DNA of 36,045 bases from positions 1 to 36,045 of the forward strand of contig CAZNYF010000009.1 in assembly GCA_964577195.1 (NCBI GenBank). Direction: 5' to 3'. This stretch comes from HyVt-560 sp964577195 (lineage in GTDB: Bacteria; Pseudomonadota; Gammaproteobacteria; UWMA-0217). The position numbers and the translations under genes were made by a program. Below are positions 1-8,282 of the stretch, one piece after another; the stretch's first letter is position 1, and the number at the start of each line of letters is the position of its first letter. The notes beneath the pieces were generated by a model. It did not search any database, had not been told where the DNA came from, and saw only the letters and a program-made list of their open reading frames with translations.

Positions 1-307
1 TGCTCATCAAGATAAAGATTAAAATTCATGAATATAACCGGTTATATAACATGTTACTATTATGAAGGGCTTTAATCTAATAAACAAGTAGACAGGATAC
101 CTCCGTTTGCGCCACCCCACTCTGCTATGTCATTGAACTCCTTCTACACTCTGAGGTGTCAGAGCTTCTTTCTTGGTTGTTAAATGAAGTTTAGTCAATA
201 CGGAAAGGAGCTACCCACAGAGCAGAGCCATTGCCGTTACTCTCCAGAGAAAGCGCGATTTCAGCCCTTCCCTTGGTAACCTGATTAAAGGATTTTTGAC
301 AGTGTTA
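1..307. other. Non-coding stretch downstream of ccoH
   Basis: No convincing gene is visible. It contains a 16-bp perfect palindrome at 32-47 and a small hairpin (CTCTGA, loop GGTG, TCAGAG) at 149-164. The hairpin is followed by a pyrimidine-rich stretch on the plus strand but has no T-run on the minus strand, so it is not a clear terminator for the cco operon. The ccoI and ccoS genes that often follow ccoH are not here; they could lie left of the window or elsewhere. Confidence 0.5.
32..47. repeat. 16-bp perfect palindrome
   Basis: ATATAACCGGTTATAT is exactly self-complementary. It lies about 260 bp beyond the end of ccoH. It could be an operator for a dimeric regulator acting on a gene left of the window; nothing in the window identifies a target. 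Confidence 0.4.
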
Positions 308-1126
308 TTACTTTACAACGTTAGTGACAGCCCGCACCTCGTGCTGCTCATCACCACGTTCTATTTTTGCAACCAATGTCCAGCGACCCGGTTCCGGGAG
401 CACTAGTTCGGCCAGATATTCTCCCGCGTTGCTTTCCTGCATTGAGAATTCTATGTCTTTATTTTCATCTGAGGAGCGAAGAAACCGAGCTGTTACAGAT
501 GCTTGGGAAACGGGATTTCCTTGTTTATCGAGCACTTTAATTTTAAAGGTCGCAGGCTGATTGGCGATGGCTTTTCCCAGCCAGCCTTTTTGGACTTTCC
601 AGCCACGTTTTTTCTGGATGGCGCGGGCTTTTAAGTATTGATTATACTGCGCTTCTTTTTCCTGATAATCATGGGAAACCGGGCCGGGGAATTTAGAGAC
701 AACGGTGTTTTTTGAGCGAGGCTCCGGCAGAAAGCGTTTTGCAAAATCAGCATTCATGCCTTTTTCTGCCAAGGTTAAAATGGTTCCGTCAACCACCACC
801 AGAGTGAGAAAGAACCCTACCAGTACGGCTGGCCCCCAATGGAACCACGGCTGCGACGCATCTGGGTTTTCTGCCTGTCGCGCTTCCCAGTGCGAGGTGA
901 TGATTCCAAGCACATACGGAATCATGATGAAGAAAGCGACGTGGATGATGAAATAATCCAGCCCTTGCCAATTAAGCACCCCAAAAGGCAGAAACAACGC
1001 CACAGCAATCACTGCCAATAAAAAAGCAATTTGCTTTCCAGCAAAGCGGGTCCAGCGGTACAACATTGCAAAAACCGCTATTTCAATAGCGAGGACAATG
1101 CCGAGACTTAATACCAAATTACTCAC
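308..1126 (-). CDS. ccoH: FixH/CcoH-like cbb3 oxidase accessory protein, extended N-terminus
   Basis: 272 aa. The C-terminal part (about 155-272) resembles the FixH family: a periplasmic beta-rich domain ending in a stretch of the type found in FixH (LPEPGRWTLVAKIERGDEQ). The N-terminal 120 residues are hydrophobic with about four membrane segments (near 4-22, 31-51, 57-77, 96-118), whereas classical FixH has about 160 aa and one membrane anchor. It overlaps the end of ccoG by 4 nt (ATGA), so it is translationally coupled and last in the visible cco operon. FixH/CcoH proteins are associated with maturation or stability of cbb3 oxidase. The family assignment rests on the C-terminal half plus position; the role of the extra membrane module is unknown. 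Confidence 0.75.
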   Translation of the reverse strand: MSNLVLSLGIVLAIEIAVFAMLYRWTRFAGKQIAFLLAVIAVALFLPFGVLNWQGLDYFIIHVAFFIMIPYVLGIITSHWEARQAENPDASQPWFHWGPAVLVGFFLTLVVVDGTILTLAEKGMNADFAKRFLPEPRSKNTVVSKFPGPVSHDYQEKEAQYNQYLKARAIQKKRGWKVQKGWLGKAIANQPATFKIKVLDKQGNPVSQASVTARFLRSSDENKDIEFSMQESNAGEYLAELVLPEPGRWTLVAKIERGDEQHEVRAVTNVVK

Positions 1127-2376
1127 GGTCGATAAAACCGTGCAGAAATCTCTACTGGCTGAATGTCACTTTCCGGGTCTTGATCTTGCAGTTGAACCAC
1201 AAAGAAAAAGTCCTGAACTCTGCCCGACGAGCGGGTATCCGGCGATTGCTTTAATTTAACAAAAACGCGTAAATACTTTAGCGGCTCCAAACGAATCATT
1301 TCTATTTTTCCCGTATCAAGCTGTGCGTCAATGCCACGTAATTTAAGCTGCCATGTTTGTGGGTGAACTGTTTGATTACTGAGTTTAATTTCATAGCTGT
1401 TTTGCACTGATCCATCAGACAAGGTCACATACAACGGTTGGCGAATTTGGCGCACAGAAGTTTCAAGCACCGGCTTACTCAACACGCTCCAGACCAACAC
1501 ACCGGTTGCAATAACCAAACCCAAGCCGTAACCGACATTTTTCAGGGTAAACCATTTGANNNNNNNNNNNNNNNNNNNNNNNNNNNNNNNNNNNNNNNNN
1601 NNNNNNNNNNNNNNNNNNNNNNNNNNNNNNNNNNNNNNNNNNNNNNNNNNNNNNNNNNNACCTTCGCCACGCGATTGATCATAGGCAACGATGCGCGTGT
1701 TTTTATCAAACATGGCGCTCTGAAAACGCGAATATGGACACATGTGAGTACAGGTTTGCTCACGCGCCATACCTGCCATTGTAAAGGTGGTGAAAGTCAG
1801 AATTGCGGTGGTGATATACATTGCAGAGGGCGCATCACCTGTAAAAAACCGCAGCAACAATTCACCAGCATTGCCCCAATAGAGGCTAAATGAAATGGCA
1901 GTCCAGAATGCCACCAGCAGCCACGCTGCCCAGGTTGTCACTTTTTTACGAATTTTTACGCTATTCCAGGGGGCTTTATCGAGCTTGATTCTTGCGGGTC
2001 GCTCGCCTTGGATCCATTTTTCCAGGCGGAAGAAAACATCTGTCCAAAGTGTTTGGAAACAAAAATAGCCGCAAAATACGCGCCCTCCGATGCCGGTAAT
2101 AAAAAACAGCAGCATCGCTGCGATAATCAGAAAGCCGGCTAACCAGAAGATTTGTTCTGGCTGAACCACCAGACCAAACAGGTAATATTTTCGCGCAATT
2201 ATATCGAACAAGATTGCCTGATCAGGCCCAACCTCGCGAGGCCACGGCAACCACGGTAATCCGTAATAAACCAGATAGGCGATAACCAGAATGACATATT
2301 TTAAATTGCGAAATCGCCCCTTGACTGAGCGGGGGTAGATCGGAATTACCGTATCATTTTGTGGGTCGGGAATCAT
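1123..2376 (-). CDS. ccoG: CcoG/FixG (RdxA) cbb3 oxidase assembly iron-sulfur protein, interrupted by a sequence gap
   Basis: Polytopic membrane protein of the CcoG/FixG family, linked to copper reduction during cbb3 oxidase assembly. Visible are the family's N-terminal region (IYPRSVKGRFRNLK), membrane segments, the FCGYFCFQTLWTDVF region and the CTHMCPYSRFQSAMFD motif. After the gap come a membrane helix and the C-terminal Ig-like domain. The 100-N gap removes the segment where the family carries its two CxxCxxCxxxCP [4Fe-4S] motifs, so these cannot be confirmed. The two halves are in the same frame only under the assumed gap length of 100. Apparent length is 417 aa against roughly 470 for the family, suggesting the real gap is larger. 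It follows ccoP by about 50 nt. Confidence 0.88.
   Translation of the reverse strand: MIPDPQNDTVIPIYPRSVKGRFRNLKYVILVIAYLVYYGLPWLPWPREVGPDQAILFDIIARKYYLFGLVVQPEQIFWLAGFLIIAAMLLFFITGIGGRVFCGYFCFQTLWTDVFFRLEKWIQGERPARIKLDKAPWNSVKIRKKVTTWAAWLLVAFWTAISFSLYWGNAGELLLRFFTGDAPSAMYITTAILTFTTFTMAGMAREQTCTHMCPYSRFQSAMFDKNTRIVAYDQSRGEGXXXXXXXXXXXXXXXXXXXXXXXXXXXXXXXXXXKWFTLKNVGYGLGLVIATGVLVWSVLSKPVLETSVRQIRQPLYVTLSDGSVQNSYEIKLSNQTVHPQTWQLKLRGIDAQLDTGKIEMIRLEPLKYLRVFVKLKQSPDTRSSGRVQDFFFVVQLQDQDPESDIQPVEISARFYRP
1560..1659. other. Assembly gap of 100 N inside ccoG
   Basis: Exactly 100 undetermined bases, the conventional placeholder for a gap of unknown size. It falls on the ferredoxin-like segment of ccoG. 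Confidence 0.97.
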
Positions 2377-2394
2377 TCTGGTTAGACCTCAGGT

Positions 2395-2424
2395 TCACGC
2401 CAGATACATCCTTGCTTGGCGTGA
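2395..2424. repeat. Inverted repeat in the ccoP-ccoG junction
   Basis: TCACGCCA at 2395-2402 pairs perfectly with TGGCGTGA at 2417-2424 around a 14-nt loop, in the only sizeable spacer of the cco operon. No T-run follows on the minus strand, so a processing or partial-attenuation hairpin is more plausible than a full terminator. This is inference. Confidence 0.45.
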
Positions 2425-2429
2425 GCAGA

Positions 2430-3359
2430 CTACTGCCCGCCCCCGAGTTGGTGAATAAAGACGGTTAGCATTTTAATTTGCTCATCCGTAAGGCGACCAC
2501 TCAACGCTGGCATTTTTCTTTCCACACCGTTGCGAATGACATTTTTGACCAGTCTCAACTTGCCTTGATATTCGTGCTCGGCGCTAATATCCACAATCGT
2601 CCAGATCTTATCCGTCAGATCTGCGGCACCCTGTGATTTAAGCCCTGTCGCGTCAGTGGCATGGCAATAAGAGCAGCCGCCACCCTGCCCTTGAAATAAG
2701 GTTTGGCCTTCTTCAATCGCAGCCGCATCACCGCCGTCAATGTCTGAAAGACTCAGTACGTATTGAGAAACGGCATCGAGTTCGTGCGCCGAAAATGTCT
2801 TTTCAAATTTTGGCATATATCCAAAACGTCCTTTTTCGATACTTTGCTGGATATCATGAATTGATCCGCCCCATAGCCAATCATCGTCTGCCAAGTTTGG
2901 ATAATGTCCAACAACGCCGCTACCACCAGTGCCATGACAGCCAGCGCAGTTATCCGCAAACAATACTTTGGAGGTTGAACGCATAAAGGCCATTTTTTCA
3001 GGGTCTTTTAAAATATCCTCATACGAGGAATTAGCGACTTCCTGAAAATACTCTTTTTGCCGAATCGCCTTGGGATCCGTTTGCAGCTTCGACAAATAGA
3101 GAGAGCGGGTATTCCAGTGCGTTGTTACCTTCTCGCCTTTATCGTTGATGAAGGTAATGTCATTCATCATGCCGGTGGTATAGCTTTTACCAACCGGCCA
3201 TGCGGGATACAACAACCAGTAAACCAAAGCAAAAACTACGGTGGCGTAAAACGCCCAGATCCACCAAGTGGGAATTGGATTATTATATTCCTGAATATCG
3301 CCATCCCAGGCATGACCGGTGGTTTGTGCTGACTGTTTTTTTGGTGTTGGTTTACTCAT
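2430..3359 (-). CDS. ccoP: cbb3-type cytochrome c oxidase diheme subunit CcoP
   Basis: Diheme c-type subunit III of cbb3 oxidase, passing electrons from soluble cytochromes toward CcoO/CcoN. It has an N-terminal cytoplasmic stretch, one membrane helix (WWIWAFYATVVFALVYWLLY), the family YNNPIPTWW segment before it, and two heme-binding motifs, CAGCH and CSYCH, in two periplasmic cytochrome c domains. I place the start at the ATG at 3359 (MSKPTPKK), giving 309 aa. A GGGGAAAG ribosome site lies just upstream, and the start overlaps the ccoQ stop by 8 nt (ATGAGTAA). A start 24 nt further upstream is possible but lacks such a site. Confidence 0.96.
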   Translation of the reverse strand: MSKPTPKKQSAQTTGHAWDGDIQEYNNPIPTWWIWAFYATVVFALVYWLLYPAWPVGKSYTTGMMNDITFINDKGEKVTTHWNTRSLYLSKLQTDPKAIRQKEYFQEVANSSYEDILKDPEKMAFMRSTSKVLFADNCAGCHGTGGSGVVGHYPNLADDDWLWGGSIHDIQQSIEKGRFGYMPKFEKTFSAHELDAVSQYVLSLSDIDGGDAAAIEEGQTLFQGQGGGCSYCHATDATGLKSQGAADLTDKIWTIVDISAEHEYQGKLRLVKNVIRNGVERKMPALSGRLTDEQIKMLTVFIHQLGGGQ

Positions 3360-3561
3360 TCTTTCCCCGTTCATCTTCTGCATCCGTACGGTTACGATTC
3401 AACTCATCATCGTCCTGCAAAGGAATATATTTGTATGACTCCAGTCGCTCGCTACGTTTTCGATTACTGTAAACATAAATAATAATCCCAACGAAAAGGG
3501 GGAAGAAAAACAATAGCGCAGCAACTTTGCTATTGGCTAGATCTGTAAACCATAAAAACAT
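3352..3561 (-). CDS. ccoQ: cbb3 oxidase small subunit CcoQ/FixQ
   Basis: 69 aa with a single membrane helix (about 12-31) followed by a charged cytoplasmic tail (YSNRKRSERLESYKYIPLQD). This matches the CcoQ/FixQ family, which stabilises the cbb3 complex. It sits between ccoO (1-nt overlap, TAATG) and ccoP (8-nt overlap). It is somewhat longer than the usual 50-60 aa because of the acidic C-terminal tail. Confidence 0.9.
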   Translation of the reverse strand: MFLWFTDLANSKVAALLFFFPLFVGIIIYVYSNRKRSERLESYKYIPLQDDDELNRNRTDAEDERGKNE

Positions 3562-4298
3562 TATCTGAACTCGGTGAAATAGCCTTCATCGTACTGACTG
3601 AAATCCACCAGTGTCCCGAGCATTTGGAGATAAGCAACCAAAGCATCCATTTCGGTTAATTCGCTTGGTCGGCCATCAAAATTATTGCTTTGCGCCTCGG
3701 CGATGAGGTTTTTCTCAGCGCTGTTAATATCGAGTTTTTGAGCGATCACTTCGCCATACTCTGCAACATTAACCGTATATTCATCCGGTGTTATTGAATA
3801 TGGCACACCGACCTTTTTCAGCGCCCGCATTCGGTCTGCCATATCTGAAAACTGGAGTGGATTTTTTAGCAACCACGGATAATTCGGCATAATCGACTCT
3901 GGAACCACCGACCGCGGAGCGACCAAATGTTGCACCTGCCATTCGTTTGAATACTTCCCACCAACGCGTGCTAGATCCGGCCCGGTACGTTTTGATCCCC
4001 ATTGGAATGGGTGATCGTATTTTGATTCCGCCGCCAGTGAATAATGTCCGTAGCGCAGATTTTCATCGCGAAAAGGTCGGATCATTTGTGAATGGCACAG
4101 ATAACAGCCTTCACGTTGATAGATATCTCTGCCACGCAGTTCCAGCGGTGTGTAAGGTCGAACGCCTTCTACCTCTTCTATCGTGTCATTGATATAAAAC
4201 AGCGGCACAATTTCAATCAAGCCACCGATCGACATAGCGACCAGTGAAAGAACTATCAGTAGCCCTGCGTTGGTTTCGATACTTTCGTGTTTAATCAT
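3561..4298 (-). CDS. ccoO: cbb3-type cytochrome c oxidase monoheme subunit CcoO
   Basis: 245 aa. It has an N-terminal membrane anchor (about 12-36) and a single CYLCH heme c motif near residue 66. The motif is followed by the family signature SQMIRPFRDENLRYGHYS and then GPDLARVGGKYS. It carries electrons from CcoP to the CcoN heme-copper centre. Start ATG overlaps the ccoN stop by 4 nt (ATGA), the classic coupled junction. Confidence 0.97.
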   Translation of the reverse strand: MIKHESIETNAGLLIVLSLVAMSIGGLIEIVPLFYINDTIEEVEGVRPYTPLELRGRDIYQREGCYLCHSQMIRPFRDENLRYGHYSLAAESKYDHPFQWGSKRTGPDLARVGGKYSNEWQVQHLVAPRSVVPESIMPNYPWLLKNPLQFSDMADRMRALKKVGVPYSITPDEYTVNVAEYGEVIAQKLDINSAEKNLIAEAQSNNFDGRPSELTEMDALVAYLQMLGTLVDFSQYDEGYFTEFR

Positions 4299-5755
4299 GC
4301 GCCGACCCTCGTCATTTTCGCTGCAATCTTAGCGTCAATTTCCGCCTCTTCACGACGTGCTACCACAACCGTCATAAACAGATTAAATGCCATCAGAATG
4401 ATGCCGGCAACAAAGAACATTCCACCCACCATTCGCATCACTAGCGGCCAATGCATAAAGGCGACGGATTCTATAAAGGTATACGCGAGATTGCCGTATT
4501 CATCGAATGCTCGCAGCATCAAGCCCTGCCCAATACCGGAAACCCACATCGCAATGATGTAAATCAAAATTCCAAAGGTCGCAAGGAAGAAATGGATATA
4601 AACCAGTTTTTGGCTATACAACTTGGCGCTATAGAGCCTCGGCACCATGTGATAAAACGAGCCAAAAGTTATCATCGCAACCCAGCCAAGCGCACCAGAA
4701 TGCACATGACCAATGGTCCAGTCGGTGTAATGCGAGAGCGCATTGACACTCTTCAGTGCCATCATCGGGCCTTCAAAGGTCGCCATCCCGTAAAATGCCA
4801 GCGAGGTGATAAAGAACAGCATCAGCGGATCGCTACGCAACTTATCCCAGGCACCTGACAAGGTCATAATCCCGTTGATCATGCCCCCCCAGGATGGCAG
4901 TAACAGCAAGATCGAGAACGATGCCGCCAGCGTGGAAGTCCAATCAGGAATAGCCGTCCAGTGCAGGTGATGTGTGCCCACCCACATATAAAGAAAAATC
5001 AGCGCCCAAAAATGGATGATCGAGAGACGATACGAATAAACCGGTCTCCCCGCCTGCTTTGGCACAAAGTAGTACATCATGCCGAGAAATGCGGCTGTGA
5101 GGAAAAACCCCACCGCATTGTGCCCATACCACCATTGCGTCATCGCATCCTGCACCCCGGAAAACAGGCTGTAGGATTTCATACTGAACAGGCTGATGGG
5201 CATCGCCAGATTGTTGAAAACATGTAATATCGCTGTGGCGAGAATGAACGCGAGAAAGAACCAGTTAGCCACATAAATATGCGGCTGGGAACGGCGTTTT
5301 ATGGTGGTCACAAACAACCAGAAATACACCACCCAAACCGCTGTAATTAAAATATCAATCGGCCATTCGAACTCAGCATATTCGCGTGCCTGAGTGAATC
5401 CAGCCATGTAGCTGATAACACCCAGGAAAATTGCCAGGTTCCAGCCATAGAAGGTGAAACCGGCGAAAAAATCGCTCGGTAATCGCGCCTGATTGGTTCG
5501 CTGCACGATGTAATAGGAGGTCGCAAACAGTGCATTACCACCAAAACCAAAAATCACGCTGGTGGTATGCACAGGGCGAAAACGGCCGAACGAGATTGCT
5601 GGAATATCGAAGTTTAAAAACGGGAACGCCAATTCAGCAGCAATGTAGGTACCAACCGACATACCCCACAGGCCCCAAATCATTGCGGCAATGGAAAATT
5701 TACGAATTACGTCGTAATTATATTGCTCGTTAGCAAACGATGATGCCGTGGCCAT
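4295..5755 (-). CDS. ccoN: cbb3-type cytochrome c oxidase catalytic subunit I CcoN
   Basis: 486 aa heme-copper oxidase subunit of the C (cbb3) family with about 12 membrane helices. Visible family marks are RPVHTTSVIFGFGGNALFAT (low-spin heme region), QWWYGHNAVGFFLTA (active-site region with the CuB His and the cbb3-type Tyr neighbourhood), THHLHWTAIPDW (CuB His pair) and the late GHVHSGALGWVAM segment. It reduces oxygen to water with high affinity. A good ribosome site (AGAGGA) precedes the ATG at 5755. It is first in the operon ccoN-O-Q-P-G-H. No strong FNR box was found upstream. Confidence 0.97.
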   Translation of the reverse strand: MATASSFANEQYNYDVIRKFSIAAMIWGLWGMSVGTYIAAELAFPFLNFDIPAISFGRFRPVHTTSVIFGFGGNALFATSYYIVQRTNQARLPSDFFAGFTFYGWNLAIFLGVISYMAGFTQAREYAEFEWPIDILITAVWVVYFWLFVTTIKRRSQPHIYVANWFFLAFILATAILHVFNNLAMPISLFSMKSYSLFSGVQDAMTQWWYGHNAVGFFLTAAFLGMMYYFVPKQAGRPVYSYRLSIIHFWALIFLYMWVGTHHLHWTAIPDWTSTLAASFSILLLLPSWGGMINGIMTLSGAWDKLRSDPLMLFFITSLAFYGMATFEGPMMALKSVNALSHYTDWTIGHVHSGALGWVAMITFGSFYHMVPRLYSAKLYSQKLVYIHFFLATFGILIYIIAMWVSGIGQGLMLRAFDEYGNLAYTFIESVAFMHWPLVMRMVGGMFFVAGIILMAFNLFMTVVVARREEAEIDAKIAAKMTRVGA

Positions 5756-6140
5756 ATTGTCCTCTAAAATGCAGACGCTTCAGTTAATTTCAGATCAAAT
5801 ATCTGAGTGATAGAAGCAATAGCAGGATACAGAGATGTATTAGAATTTCAAGCTATACTTATATAGCGCGGAGAATCCTACTAAGCACTGTGAAATAAAT
5901 CCTTTAATCACGCCTCCTGAGCAGTTTAAAAGTACCGGAAAAGTGTATGGATAATAGGCTAAAAAATCATCTTTTGCTGCTACGCCGACACAATATGTCA
6001 CACCAGCGAGGCGATAAATTCATCAGTGCTACACTGCGACCAGAAAACCACATGAATTACCACCTTAAATCTATGAAGTAATTAATAATTCTGACCAGCA
6101 CGGCGTGCAAAGGATCGGATGATAACAACCTGGACTTCCT
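5756..6140. promoter_or_regulatory. Divergent intergenic region between ccoN and the cyclase-like gene
   Basis: 385 bp without a supportable gene, expected to hold promoters for both the cco operon (minus) and the cyclase/channel pair (plus). It contains a dyad TCAGAT-CAAAT-ATCTGA at 5790-5806, 35-51 nt upstream of ccoN. The dyad includes one FNR-type half-site (TTGAT on the minus strand) but no matching second half. No clear sigma-70 pair stood out. Confidence 0.45.
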
Positions 6141-8282
6141 ATGAATTTTACCAGCAACCTCAGTATCCGCTCCAAACTGGTCATCATGCTGCTGATGGCC
6201 ACCATCATCAGTATTCTCGTTGTTGGCTTTCAGGGCTACCAGTCTGCGAAAGGCGCATTAAATGATGCAGTGAATAATCAGCTCACGACGCTACGAGCAG
6301 CGAAGACTCAACAGGTACAAGCATACTTTTCTGACATTCATAATCAAGTGCTTGGGTTTTCCGAGAACCGAACAATCATTGAAGCACTCAATGAATTCCG
6401 CACCGCTTATCGACTGGCGGGTCGTGAGTCAATTAACGAAGCGGAGCAAACAACCCTGACGGATTACTATCGCGAAGAATTTATCCCGCGGTATGAAGAA
6501 CGCATGGGGCAACGCCTGATTGCCAGCAACTTTACTCCAGAAACGGGTGCCGCTGCCTATCTCCAATATCACTACATCGCGGCGAACCCCAATGAGGTGG
6601 GCAAGAAGGATGCGTTGCTGACCGCTGCCGGAGACAAAGGCTATTACGCTCAAGTACATGAGCGCTATCACGATCAGCTGAGCAACCTGATTAAACAGTT
6701 TGGCTATTACGACCTTTTTCTCATTGACCCGGAAACAGGCGATATCGTCTATACCGTTTTTAAGGAAACCGACTTTGCCACCAACTTGGTTGATGGGCCT
6801 TACGCATCATCCAACTTTGCTCGTCTTACCAAGGATGTGATGCGCAAAAAAAATCGGGGCCAAGTGGTATTTAGGGACTTTGACAGTTATCAGCCTTCTT
6901 ACGGCTCACCGGCTGCTTTTGTGGCCATCACCGTCTACGATGGCAAAAATGTCGCTGGTATTCTGGCGCTGCAAATCCCTAGCTCCAGACTTAACGATGT
7001 GATGACCAGTAACCAGAACTGGGAAGCCAATGGCATGGGTAAGTCAGGGGAGGTTTATTTAGTCGGGCGTGACCATCTAATGCGCTCGGATTCACGATTT
7101 TTGTTGCAAAAAAAAGAGCAATACATCAAGAAGCTCGGTGATATTGGTATGCCGGCAGACGAAATTAGTCTGATCCAGAAAAACAATACCACCATCCTGT
7201 TTCAGCCAGTCCATGCTGAAACGGTTGATCTCGCGCTCAGTGGCAAAACCGGTGTAAAAGAAGTCACCGACTACCGAGGCGTTAACGTTATGAGCGCCTA
7301 TGCGCCGCTGAAGGTTCAGGGATTCGATTGGGTGATTTTAAGTGAGATGGATATTGAGGAAATCAATCAACCAATCAAGAATTTTCGTCGCCAAGTTACC
7401 ATTTTCGCCAGTATCCTGGGAGCCATTATCACCCTGCTGGCGCTCTGGGCTGCTAATACGTTTACTCGCCCCATTCATGCACTCGTCAGTGCTTTGCGAC
7501 GCGTCGGCGCGGGCGATACGGATGTCGAGGTAAAAGTCACCAGCAATGATGAACTCGGTGAGCTGACCAAATCATTCAATACCATGGTCGGCGGTATCCG
7601 GCAGCAAAAGCAAGCGATTGAAGCAATGGATCAGGAAAATGAGCTACTGCTGCAAAACATTCTGCCTGAATCCATTGCCCAGAGAATGAAAAACGGCGAG
7701 CAGCATATTGTTGATCTGGTACCCAATGTTTCAGTCATATTTACCACGCTGACAGGGCTAAGCCTGAACTATGACCACGAGTCTCCCGAGGAAGCGATCA
7801 AGAAACTCAATCATCTGGTACAAGAGTTTGACGAAGCCGCAGAACGGCACGGCGTCGATAAACTCAAAACAGTCGGTGACGATTACATGGCGGTCTGCGG
7901 TTTGATGACGCCACGTCTGGATCACGAAAAACGGGCATTGGAATTTTCCAGGGAAATCATGGAAATCGTGCAGCGTTTGAGCAAGGAGTTTGGCACCCGG
8001 CTAGAACTCAAAGTCGGGATACATTCAGGATCGGTGTTAGCTGGTGTCATTGGTACACACCGGTTTGTTTATGATGTCTGGGGAGAGACTGTCGATATCG
8101 TCAACGATGTTCGAAATGCCTGCTCCACAGAAAATATTTGCGTCTCTTCCCATGTCTATGAGCAACTTCGAGATAAAGAGGCTTTTCTCAAGGGAGACAA
8201 TATCAGCCTTGAAGGGGGTAAGAAAATCCAGACCTGGCGATTACCAATGAACAGTGAATCAGAGGAAGCTGCCCGTGTTTGA
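6141..8282 (+). CDS. Membrane class III nucleotide-cyclase-like protein (Cache-type sensor, HAMP, cyclase domain), catalytically degenerate
   Basis: 713 aa. Domains in order: membrane helix (about 12-31), a large periplasmic sensor of Cache type (about 35-415, with YYDLFLIDPETGDIVYTV), second membrane helix (about 418-437), HAMP linker (about 436-490), and a class III adenylate/guanylate cyclase homology domain (about 525-695). The domain keeps one metal-binding Asp (D580 in GDDYM), the adenine-type Lys (K576) and Asp (D645 in YDVWG). The first metal Asp of FxD is Thr (T536 in FTTLTG), the transition-state Asn is Asp (D652), and the Arg four residues later is Asp (D656). So it may be weakly active, inactive, or a signal relay. 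It overlaps the next gene by 8 nt. No strong ribosome site is seen before the ATG. Confidence 0.9.
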   Translation: MNFTSNLSIRSKLVIMLLMATIISILVVGFQGYQSAKGALNDAVNNQLTTLRAAKTQQVQAYFSDIHNQVLGFSENRTIIEALNEFRTAYRLAGRESINEAEQTTLTDYYREEFIPRYEERMGQRLIASNFTPETGAAAYLQYHYIAANPNEVGKKDALLTAAGDKGYYAQVHERYHDQLSNLIKQFGYYDLFLIDPETGDIVYTVFKETDFATNLVDGPYASSNFARLTKDVMRKKNRGQVVFRDFDSYQPSYGSPAAFVAITVYDGKNVAGILALQIPSSRLNDVMTSNQNWEANGMGKSGEVYLVGRDHLMRSDSRFLLQKKEQYIKKLGDIGMPADEISLIQKNNTTILFQPVHAETVDLALSGKTGVKEVTDYRGVNVMSAYAPLKVQGFDWVILSEMDIEEINQPIKNFRRQVTIFASILGAIITLLALWAANTFTRPIHALVSALRRVGAGDTDVEVKVTSNDELGELTKSFNTMVGGIRQQKQAIEAMDQENELLLQNILPESIAQRMKNGEQHIVDLVPNVSVIFTTLTGLSLNYDHESPEEAIKKLNHLVQEFDEAAERHGVDKLKTVGDDYMAVCGLMTPRLDHEKRALEFSREIMEIVQRLSKEFGTRLELKVGIHSGSVLAGVIGTHRFVYDVWGETVDIVNDVRNACSTENICVSSHVYEQLRDKEAFLKGDNISLEGGKKIQTWRLPMNSESEEAARV

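Noticed and set aside
5756..6140. FNR/Anr or CRP binding site upstream of ccoN or the cyclase-like gene
   Set aside because: Only isolated half-sites (TTGAT, TGTGA) are found, with wrong spacing to any partner half-site.
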